Source of the DNA: Dunaliella salina
Taxonomy: Eukaryota > Chlorophyta > Chlorophyceae > Chlamydomonadales > Dunaliellaceae
Length of the DNA: 10,076 nt
Assembly: GCA_002284615.2 (NCBI GenBank)
Contig: MU069486.1
Location: 529,540-539,615, forward strand
Direction of reading: 5' to 3'
The translations under genes and the position numbers were made by a program. Below the pieces are notes generated by a model. The model worked only from the letters and a program-made list of their open reading frames with translations, did not search any database and had not been told where the DNA came from. The stretch's first letter is position 1. Each line of letters begins with the position of its first letter. Below are positions 1 to 6,722 of the stretch, one piece after another.

Positions 1-152
1 TTTGCGTGTGCCTGTGTGCTGGGTGGCTTGGTGTGGACAAGCCATGCCAGCGCACAGAGGTAGGGCGAGCAAACATGGGGATGCAAGGTTGGGTGCCGTC
101 CCTGCTCATCCAGCCATTCATCCCAATCCATTTTGGATCATTCATCCTGAAG

Positions 153-275
153 TGGGGCCAGGCCTTGAGTCAGATGCACATGCAAATGGGCCAGGTCATC
201 ACCCGGATCCAGGTGCAAATGGGAGAGGCCTTCATTCGGACGCAGACACAGGCATGCCTGGCCTTTATTAGGAGG
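153..275 (+). repeat. 33-bp minisatellite encoding an 11-residue repeat
   Basis: Three 33-bp units (153-185, 186-218, 219-251) and a partial fourth follow each other without a break. In the frame that is open from 6 to 278 the units read WGQALSQMHMQ, MGQVITRIQVQ and MGEAFIRTQTQ, so the period is exactly 11 codons and the pattern (G at position 2, hydrophobic at 4-5, Q at 11) is kept at protein level. An 11-residue period suits an amphipathic helix. The open frame (90 codons) could be an exon fragment, part of a mobile-element protein or chance; no domain is recognised and no convincing splice sites were seen around it. Confidence 0.55.
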
Positions 276-279
276 TGAT

Positions 280-1284
280 TGTAACTGGGCCCTCGCAGTC
301 TCAAACCAGGCCCGCGCATATTTCAAACAATGTCACTATTTGAGCATTTTTGTGCAAAAAAGGAAGAGGGAGTCATCTGAGCATATGCCCAAACTGCTTC
401 TTTTTTGCATTTAAAGTGCGCCCACACAGCCACTTTGCCTGATTGGGACAATCTTAGCTCTACAGTGTAGCTGGCCTTACAAGCTGCCAGAGCATGTGTG
501 CTCAGATTTGTATCAGTTGCCCTCTGTGCTTTGGTAGACTGGGCAGAAATAGACTGGGCTAAAGCTCACATGGGGCATGTACACTCTACTTTGGCGCTTT
601 AGGGAGAATGTCTGAAATTGCCACATAAAAGCAACCACTGGGTCTTTTTACTCCATTTTTTTCGCTTTGGTATTCTTTTAATTTGAGGACTCCATGTCGC
701 TAAAAATCACTCAATTTGGTGCAGTGGGTTGTCAGACCTGGACTTTTGGTGGTGAAAACTAGGGTGCTCACCGCGGCTTATTAGACGTTGTTTTCCCAAC
801 TGGCACCACTCAACTTTTAGTGTTACAGAAAACGGGTGAAATGCATGTGGCAACCAAAGCTTGAAAGGTGTCCGCTGGGGAGAACCTATGGTGGGAGCAT
901 GCAAAAACTGGCTGACGCAAGTTCTCAGAGAGGCCCTTCTGCATAAATGGGTTGAGTGCAGGGGCGCACAAGTGGCCCATGCAGACGGGAGAGTACAATT
1001 AATTATAACCCAATTGAAGACATTCACACCTGGAATATAGAAGCACATGGGCCCACACACCCAAAGAGTGAGCAGAAAAACAGGCGGTACTGGCCCAAAA
1101 TAAGGGTGCCCAACGGCCTTCTTCTCTGTCATTGCACATCTACATTCTAAAAATATTCATCTCGCAAAACAGACTGACAAAGAATTCCACCACCAGATGT
1201 GGGCTCTGAAGCAACAAATCACAGGGCGTCAGCATGAAGAAAAGATACAGACACAAAGCTGAAGCTCCCGTTAAGTTTCAGAGT
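280..1284. other. Non-coding stretch with nothing assignable
   Basis: About 1 kb with no exon-like segment that has matching splice sites and phase. Open frames occur on both strands (one of 141 codons on minus at 707-1132), but their residue composition is rich in Cys, Trp, His and Pro and lacks any motif. It probably represents the 3' flank of the minus-strand gene that ends near 1285, or an intron or 3' untranslated region if that gene runs further. Confidence 0.4.
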
Positions 1285-2630
1285 TCATGCATGTGTAGTG
1301 TTGGGCACCCATCTCAGGGAGCTTCGGCAAGAACGAAGCTGCAAACATTCAGAGGGCCTTTTTGTTAGAACAAAGGGACGGAAATGTGGCTGGCGCTGAA
1401 GAAAGAAAACAAGCAAGAAGCTCGGCGAGCTCGAGACTTGTCAAGCATCTGAGAGTCCCTTTAAGATGCTGGGTGACACAATTTACCCTTGGCTATGCAT
1501 AAATCTCACCTGCAGAAACAAGGGCTTCAAGCCTGCAGGGAGTAACCGATCTGGGTCCACGTTCAAGGACGACAACTCTCGCCTCACAGCTGCCGCTTCC
1601 TCCTTTGATTTGAGTCCCTCCTGACGCTGCATATTCAGCTGTGCGGCAGCAAGGACTCGCTGCAAAGCACGTGCATGAACAGATTGGCCTCCTCAAACCA
1701 AGTGTAGTTATGCAAACACATGATTCGTGCCAGTAGCCAGCTGCTGATTATCAAGCTTGAATTAAAAGGATGGGAAAGGATTCCGCCAATCTCTTTGCAA
1801 AAGCAAAAACGGGTAAAAAGGATCAAAGCCACTTCAAAAAGTTCCAGCCATGTGCGTGTATCTCCCAGCAAGAGAAAACAATGAGACAACTCGTTCCCAC
1901 AAATATTTTTCAATGCGCATACCCACTTGCAATGACGGCTGGTTTGTGAAAAAGTTCTTGCGGAGGTGGCCTTTGAAGCAATTTGCTCCCGTGGATGTAT
2001 TCAAGAAGCCCTTGTACTTCAGCTCCACCTTTACAAGGGCAAGGGAGCAACCTCGTTTGACAAGTCAGGAAATATGTCCATGGACCAGAAATTTTTTAGA
2101 CATGGACAGGTGTCAGAGCGAATTGGATGCATTGGTCAAAGTGTTTAATTTGTGAAGAGTGTTCAAGTTCTGATGCTGGTCTTGGAGCGGGTGCAGCGAA
2201 CGCACCTTGTTATTGCTTTGGAAAAATTGCCTGACTGTACATTGCATCTGCTTTGCTGTGCAGTCCCAGATGAGGCGTGTCTTGAGGTTGCCTGCGCAAA
2301 ATGGAGCCAGAGTCTCTATATTCAACATGGCGGTTTAACGTTTCGTGTGCATGCTTTAAATCTGTGTGGGTCATGGGAGCACCAGGTGTGTCAAGAGGAA
2401 TACAATCTATTGTGCTCAGAGATGATGGTCCTTCATCATCTGTCATGGCCGACATGTCCGTGCACGCATGTGTCCAAATTTGATCACTTGGGGAGAGGCA
2501 AGAGGGCTGCACCAGCAATTTTACCGGAAAGCTCATAGTCTTCTTCACTGTCCTCCTCCACTGCAGAATCAGACATGGGTACATCCTCCTCCTCTGGGGA
2601 GGAGGCTAACTCCTGTTTGCCGCCAGCCAT
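1285..2630 (-). CDS. Five-exon gene model, OEP21-like paralogue with acidic N-terminus
   Basis: Minus-strand model: exon 1 2630-2525, exon 2 2291-2206, exon 3 2028-1927, exon 4 1659-1510, exon 5 1395-1285; about 184 residues. Phases agree at every junction (1, 0, 0, 0). The ATG has A at -3 and G at +4. Residues 1-35 are strongly acidic (EEED and EEDSEEDYE runs). Exons 2-3 show alternating beta-strand-like residues and align without gaps to the plus-strand OEP21-like gene; over the VELKYKGFLNT segment and the next 17 residues I count 12 of 28 identities. It is therefore probably a second beta-barrel envelope protein of that family. Exon 4 is Ala/Glu/Lys-rich and helical-looking, unlike a barrel, and is also open in a second frame. 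Exon 5 is the weakest. A plain OEP21 lacks the acidic extension. Exons 1-3 are moderately sure; exons 4-5 are tentative. Confidence 0.45.
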
Positions 2631-2793
2631 GATTTTGGTAGCTTGATACTACTGATAAAATAATTGCAAGTGTCAGTTCATGCAAGAATTTCAAAGTGAA
2701 CGCAACCAAGGACAATCTCTACGGAACTACCCTCGTGAGGGCTGACATAGCAAATCTGAAGTTTGTATTGAAATTGTTTTTAGACTTACAACG
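2631..2793. promoter_or_regulatory. Probable divergent promoter and 5' untranslated region
   Basis: Only 163 bp separate the two proposed start codons, which face away from each other, so the two OEP21-like genes probably share a bidirectional promoter. I see no clear TATA box at the expected distance from either start. A small palindrome (ccctcgtgaggg, around 2730-2741) and a loose inverted pair (gttca/tgaac, around 2676-2699) lie in the middle. Either gene could have an upstream untranslated exon that this reading would miss. Confidence 0.35.
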
Positions 2794-4741
2794 ATGGACA
2801 CAAGCTTCCACTACGATTTGGCAGAGAAGAATCTCAATTTCAAGCTGCGCGAGCGCTTGGTGGTGCCGCCTGGCATTGAGTTGAAGGGCAAGGGCTTGTT
2901 CAACACAGTGAGTAAAGCACAACAATGGCTGCGGCAGAGCCATGCCTGAGGTGCATGCCAGCCTACATGATGAGCGCTTGTATCTCAAAAAACCTCTCAC
3001 ACTCGTCTCAAAACAAATGGGGGCAGGTCTCTGGCAACTTGAATTATTCTGGGACTTTGAGGGGTGTGCTGAAGACACGGCCAGAGGTTAAAGACGAGGG
3101 ATCCCTGCCTTGGAAGTTTGGTGAGTGTGTCTGTTAGTAGTGACACGTATGCAGCAACAGACATACTGAGTTTCTCGACTTATCTTCATTATGTCTTCCC
3201 AGAGCAAAACCGTGTACATCTTAAAGATATGCTTCTATGCTGCATTGAACAACTGACCACAATCACATGCGCGTGCACGCATGCATGCATGCATGCATGC
3301 AGGAGGTGGTGTGCATGTGGCTAGCAGTGAAGACCAGCCTGGAAAACTGCCGGCGCCCCAGCTACACGCCAGCGTGAAGAAAGTGGTGTCACTGCTCGAG
3401 GGCCCACGCACTGTGCTCAGTTCCAAGGCTTGGGTCAACGTGGACCCAAAAGCCCAAAAGGTGAGCAGCCAATGTGGCCAATGCCAGCTGTATTCGTTGC
3501 TGACTGTCTTTGTGCCAATGTTTTAAAAGCATACTCAGCATAGCTGACTACGGCAACAAACACATTTTCCCAAAAGTGCAAGGGTGAACAGCTGCCATGA
3601 CCTCGAAGGGTCATGGTAGAGAGGGTCATGGTTGTGAGCTTCTTTACGCTCATTCTAGTTCTAAAGAAGTGTGAGTGCCTCTTCTACCTCATGAGCAGGC
3701 GACACGGCATGCTTGCCTGGAATGCGCCATTGCTGAATTGCATCGATGGAGATAGGATTTTCCATGATGCCCCAGGGCGGGCTTGTTGATGATCGGATGC
3801 TCTGTAACTTAGGATGTTCAATAAGCCTCATCGCTTTGCCGTTAATTTTTTTCACAAGCACAAGCATGCAGATTGTTGCTTTCATGCCTGCTCTGTATGT
3901 GGTACGGGTGTAGGCGTCTGGGTTTCTGTCCTTGCTGGCATGCCGCTCAGTGGCTTGTAAGAACTTGGTGGCAAAGCCCCTCTCTTTCAATGCAGACCTT
4001 CCCTGACGGAGCCAGATGGAACAAATTCAGCTCCAGACAGCTCATGTGTCCATCTTGTAGTACATATGCCATAGCCAATTTGTGGGTAGTATGAACGTCT
4101 CCCCATCCAGCCCTCAGTAATCATAAATTTTCGAAGCCCTCAGTAATCATTCATTGGAAGCCCTCAGAAATCATTATTTTGTGGGTAATATGGTCGTCTT
4201 CCCATTCAGCCCTCAGGAATCTTTAACTTAGGAAGTAGGTTTATGGTGGATGCTCCCCTCTTCCCAATCAAACCCCCCCAGACAGGCAAGCCCTCCCCCT
4301 CCCAACCCCCCCTTCCGGGCCCCACACACATTTTTTGATGCCAGCGCCCTCCTTGCAAACTACACTGCCTGGGAGGTCTCAATCAGGATCTCCCATAATT
4401 GGATGCATGGATTTGGTCATGGATCCATCCAGCCATCCACGAATAAACATGGATGACAGATGCATGCACCTGCCCTTGCAGTTCAATGCCCAGAAAGGCT
4501 CTATCAAGATCTCCCATTAAGGGATGCGTGCATCCATTTGGTCATGGAATCATTCAGTCATCCTGGATAAACGAAAGCATGCACATGGATAAACAGATGC
4601 ATGCCCTCCTTGCAGTTCACGGACCGGAAAGGCTCCATCAAGATCTCCCATAAATGGATGGGCTTCACCCAGCGCCAAGACCTCAAGCTGTCAGCAGGGC
4701 TCGATGTGTCCTGGCCCACCAAGGCCAACGAGCCCACATCG
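2794..4741 (+). CDS. OEP21: Chloroplast outer envelope pore protein 21-like, 3' end missing
   Basis: OEP21 proteins are small beta-barrel anion channels of the outer plastid envelope that pass phosphorylated sugars. Exons: 2794-2907, 3027-3120, 3303-3460, 4616-4741. Donors are GTGAGT or GTGAGC, acceptors are CAG, and phases match (0, 1, 0, then 0 at the last donor), giving 164 residues. The start MDTSFHY corresponds to the METSLRY-type start of land-plant OEP21. Next come a lysine-rich strand ending in IELKGKGLFNT, where plants have a GELDT-type motif, and FTQRQDLKLSAGLDVSW near the end, matching the plant QDLRLRVGYE-like segment. Plant members have roughly 170-180 residues, so about one more exon, normally carrying a RENNW-type motif and ending in YDL, is expected; I could not find it before 10076. 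The ATG context (ACG ATG G) is acceptable. The family call rests on motif order, not on a database search. Confidence 0.65.
3264..3301. repeat. Alternating purine-pyrimidine tract (GCAT/GC) at intron 2 acceptor
   Basis: Thirty-eight consecutive bases alternate purine and pyrimidine (CACATGCGCGTGCACGC, then repeated ATGC). Such tracts can form Z-DNA and slip in replication. The tract runs directly into the AG that I use as the acceptor of exon 3, so it occupies the place where a polypyrimidine tract would normally lie. Confidence 0.8.
3661..4088 (-). pseudogene. Antisense coding-like segment inside intron 3, frame-shifted
   Basis: On the minus strand a frame is open from about 4025 down to the stop at 3661 (over 110 codons), with a protein-like composition (GFATKFLQATERHASKDRNP near its start, MLVLVKKINGKAMRLIEHP in the middle). 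Upstream, about 4088-3954, a different frame is open and also looks coding (MAYVLQDGHMSCLELNLFHL). The two would join only through a frameshift between roughly 4025 and 3990, so the piece looks like a broken gene or mobile-element remnant inserted antisense into intron 3. I do not recognise the family. It could also be a spliced gene whose junction I have missed, or chance. Confidence 0.35.
4081..4226 (+). repeat. Short repeat cluster with core AGCCCTCAGTAATCAT
   Basis: The core appears at 4109, 4135 and 4159 and, more diverged, at 4208. A larger unit is also duplicated: the block starting TGTGGGTAGTATGAACGTCT at 4081 recurs with few changes from 4180 (TGTGGGTAATATGGTCGTCT) and each leads into a copy of the core. 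It lies in intron 3 of the OEP21-like gene and has no evident coding potential. Confidence 0.75.
4340..4610 (+). repeat. Two decayed tandem copies of the exon 4 acceptor region
   Basis: The intron end and first part of exon 4 (from about 4600) occur twice more upstream. Copy 1 (about 4354-4476) reads TCTCAATCAGGATCTCCCAT where exon 4 has TCCATCAAGATCTCCCAT, and its acceptor AG is lost (TTGCAAAC). Copy 2 (about 4477-4610) keeps TTGCAG and the frame FNAQKGSIKISH, against FTDRKGSIKISH in exon 4, then hits TAA at 4518-4520. Between copies the spacer is also shared (ATTTGGTCATGGA..., ATAAAC, GATGCATGC). Unit length is about 123-134 bp. Confidence 0.8.
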
Positions 4742-4787
4742 GTGAGTGTTAGCTCGTTTGAGTTGTTCGAGGTAGTGTTGGTGAGCA

Positions 4788-5058
4788 TCACCAGGGCTCG
4801 GCGAATCGTACCAGGCCAACAAGTCCTCCTCGTTGAGTGTTGGTTACCACCAGTGAGGAAGTGTCGACAGGGCTGGGCATGTTGTCTAAAGCCAATGAGA
4901 AGCCCATGTTCGTGAGTGTTTGTAGATGTGATGGAGCAACATTGAGCATTGCCAGGGCTGGGCATGTAGCGTTCAGCCAGCGAGCCCACATTGGGTGTGA
5001 CTTGGGTGAGATGTGTAAGATTCCACTAAGGCCAGCAAGCTTAAGTTGTTCTGGGTGG
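4788..5058 (+). repeat. Decayed tandem copies of the exon 4 donor region
   Basis: The last part of exon 4 and its donor (4691-4750: GCAGGGCTCGATGTG..., AAGGCCAACGAGCCCACATC, then GGTGAGTGTT) recur downstream as diverged copies: about 4788-4841 (CCAGGGCTCGG, CCAGGCCAACAAG, TTGAGTGTT), about 4863-4920 (ACAGGGCTGGGCATGT, AAAGCCAATGAGAAGCCCAT, CGTGAGTGTT), about 4950-5000 (CCAGGGCTGGGCATGT, CAGCGAGCCCACATTGGGTGTG), and a weaker one near 5023-5058 (CCACTAAGGCCAGCAAGC). Spacing is about 80-90 bp. All lie in intron 4 of the OEP21-like gene. Confidence 0.7.
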
Positions 5059-5285
5059 CTACAATGATGACATTTTCCATGCAGTGTAATACCAGTGAAT
5101 GTTCTTTACAGGTATAGAGGACAACCAGTTGGCTGAAATAGTTGTTTATGTGCTGGTGTGCACACATTTATTGACATCATGTTGCCTCGGGGTTTGTCTA
5201 TGTCCTATGAGGGTTTAGTGTGCACATTCATTTTTGGATCTGAATTGTGGGAATGGGTGAATGAAGGCAAGCCCAGCAAAGCAGG

Positions 5286-5523
5286 TGGCACTCGGGGCTT
5301 TCCTGATTCTTAATGCCCTCTGGGTGCTCCTGATTCAGATAACACTTATTATAACTCTGTTCATGGTGGCACTAAGGGCTCACCTGATCTGGTGGATGGC
5401 ACTTGGGGTGGAGGACACTCCTGATCTGGCACTAAGGGCTCACCTGATCTGGAGGACACTTCTGATCTGGTGCTAAGGGCTCACCCGATCTGTTGGATGC
5501 TACTTGGGACACTCCTGATCTGG
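5286..5523 (+). repeat. Degenerate minisatellite with CTGATCTGG core
   Basis: The phrase CACTAAGGGCTCACCTGATCTGG starts at 5370 and again at 5430; a third version with TGCTAAGGGCTCACCCGATC starts at 5471. Between them runs a shorter related unit (GGACACTCCTGATCTGG, GGACACTTCTGATCTGG). More diverged versions extend back to about 5286. The units differ in length, so it is a composite array. An open frame crosses it but simply reflects the repeat. Confidence 0.7.
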
Positions 5524-5734
5524 TAGACATTGCCTAGAATTTTTTGTCCTGAATGGCACTGGGAATCGTCCTGCCCTGAATTGGCACCCAAGGTTCTCCC
5601 GAGCTTCTCAGTTGCCCACGAGCAAGATGTGAAGGTTCCTCGCCAACTTCAAAGTTTCACGGCTTTCAGTGCTGGCGGCTGCTTGGTACTAACTGGTAGC
5701 CTGCCAGCTTGAGAGCCCTCTGCTGCTAGCGAAT

Positions 5735-5920
5735 TAGTCGCAGGATACTTAAGAAAGGCTTTGTGTTTGTTGAAAGCTTTTTAGGCTCAGCCGCTGCCTA
5801 CGAGCCTTCAAGCCTATGAGTTACCGAGCTGCTCAGGTTAAGAGTCGCTAGATACTCCAAAACAGGCCCTGTCTTTGATAAAAACAATCTTGGCCTAGCC
5901 GCTGCCAACAAGCCTATGGC
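5735..5920 (+). repeat. Diverged tandem duplication, period about 106 bp
   Basis: Segment 5736-5805 (AGTCGCAGGATACTTAAG... CAGCCGCTGCCTACGAGCC) matches 5842-5912 (AGTCGCTAGATACTCCAAAA... TAGCCGCTGCCAACAAGCC) at clearly above-chance identity along about 70 bases. The hAT element at 5962 inserted just downstream of the second copy. No coding role is evident. Confidence 0.6.
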
Positions 5921-5953
5921 ATCAGATGTATCAGATGCAATGGTGCAGAAATG

Positions 5954-5961
5954 CAACTCTT
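5954..5961 (+). repeat. Target-site duplication, left copy
   Basis: CAACTCTT directly precedes the CAGGG end of the hAT element and is repeated exactly at 6672-6679. Eight bases is the standard hAT duplication. Perfect identity suggests that the insertion is not very ancient. Confidence 0.9.
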
Positions 5962-6080
5962 CAGGGATGGGTAATACGCGGGTTGGGGAGGTGCCGTACG
6001 CGTACGTACGGGTAAAATACGCGTATGACGCGTACGAACGCATATTTTACGTGCTATTTTGAAGAGGAGAGGAAACCCTC

Positions 6081-6093
6081 GGGGGGGGGGGGG
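6081..6093 (+). repeat. Run of 13 G inside the hAT element
   Basis: A 13-base G run followed by C-rich sequence (ACCACCCCCCAACC and CTCCCTCCCCCC up to about 6140). The G run and C clusters could pair or form a quadruplex. It separates the left subterminal repeats from the BED-finger frame. Confidence 0.85.
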
Positions 6094-6156
6094 TCCAACC
6101 ACCCCCCAACCACCTCCCATGCAAGCTCCCTCCCCCCTCTCCTCATCACATTAAAC

Positions 6157-6417
6157 ATGCCCACAGAGAGAGGTCCTGAATGGGACTATGTCACAGAGTC
6201 CACTCCTGAAGAAGGGAAAGGGAACAAGCTAGAATGCTAGCTGTGCCACTGACTTGGTGTGGCTCTACTGCAACTTGTGCATGCTCAAGCGCATGCAGCA
6301 GCTGGAGCAGGGGAGGCTCAGCCCTGGGTGCCTGTGCCGCAAGAGGAGCAGCAGCAGCAGGAAGAGGGGTCCAGCAGTGCGGGGGACTGGAGTGAAAAGG
6401 AAGAGGCTGTAGAGTAG
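6157..6417 (+). pseudogene. BED zinc-finger start of a hAT transposase, broken
   Basis: From the ATG at 6157 the frame reads MPTERGPEWDYVTEST and then a GNKLEC segment. RGPEW-x-[YF]V followed about 14 residues later by C-x2-C is the usual beginning of a BED-type zinc finger at the N-terminus of hAT transposases. TAG (6238-6240) falls between the two cysteines and TGA (6250-6252) follows shortly; the same frame then stays open to TAG at 6415-6417 through a Gln/Glu/Ser-rich stretch encoded by CAG repeats. Later BED ligands, the catalytic domain and the dimerisation domain are absent. It cannot make a transposase. Confidence 0.65.
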
Positions 6418-6671
6418 AGCTGTCAAACAAACCAGTGAAGGCTGAGTTGAAGCCGAGTTCCAGTGAACATTTTAATTTATGTTTTAAAATCGTAAGGAAG
6501 CGGGCAGCAAAATTCGCAAAATTGGGTTCTGAGGTGTCCGGGCGGGCCCGCATGCCCCTGGCCCACCCGCGTATTTCTCACGTCTGCAGAACAGGCATCT
6601 GAACCGTACGCGTGTTTTTGCCGATTTGAGCCGTACGTGTGCATACGTGTTTCACGTATTACCCATCCCTG

Positions 6672-6679
6672 CAACTCTT
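6672..6679 (+). repeat. Target-site duplication, right copy
   Basis: CAACTCTT directly follows the CCCTG end of the hAT element and equals the left copy at 5954-5961. The next flanking base differs on the two sides (G before the left copy, C after the right one), which fixes the duplication at 8 bp. Confidence 0.9.
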
Positions 6680-6722
6680 CATATTGCAAGAAGGGACGAT
6701 GGAGCTTGAGTCCTAACACAAG

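Larger units (their letters stand above)
5962..6671. mobile_element. hAT-superfamily DNA transposon, degenerate, 710 bp
   Basis: The element starts CAGGGATGGGTAATACG (5962-5978) and ends with the exact reverse complement (6655-6671), a 17-bp terminal inverted repeat beginning CAGGG as many hAT elements do. It is bordered by a perfect 8-bp direct repeat CAACTCTT at 5954-5961 and 6672-6679, the target-site duplication length typical of hAT. Just inside both ends are clusters of CGTACG and ACGCGT motifs, likely transposase-binding subterminal repeats, and a hairpin with 13-base arms (6012-6024 and 6038-6050, one mismatch). At 710 bp it is too short for a full transposase (usually over 2 kb of coding sequence), but it retains a broken BED-finger N-terminus, so it is an internally deleted copy. 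Confidence 0.9.

Noticed and set aside
707..1132. 141-codon minus-strand open frame
   Set aside because: Composition is unlike a protein (clusters of Cys, Trp, His, Pro), with no motif and no splice or start support; likely chance.
1369..1452. Possible plus-strand terminal exon after TTTTTGTTAG, encoding a short basic helix
   Set aside because: No upstream plus-strand exon with matching phase was found, and it lies antisense to the proposed last exon of the minus gene.
2152..2538. 128-codon plus-strand open frame
   Set aside because: It overlaps the antisense of exons 1-2 and an intron of the phase-consistent minus gene; no motif and a better explanation on the other strand.
4601..4915. 104-codon frame running from exon 4 into the downstream sequence
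   Set aside because: The GTGAGT donor at 4742 and loss of beta-strand-like pattern after it indicate read-through into an intron.
5286..5523. Repeat array as a possible CRISPR
   Set aside because: Units are variable in length and directly adjoining, without uniform spacers, in a eukaryotic context.
5950..6683. A 12-bp target duplication TGCAACTCTTCA around the hAT element
   Set aside because: Four of those bases belong to the CA/TG element ends; assigning them to the terminal repeat leaves the standard 8-bp duplication.
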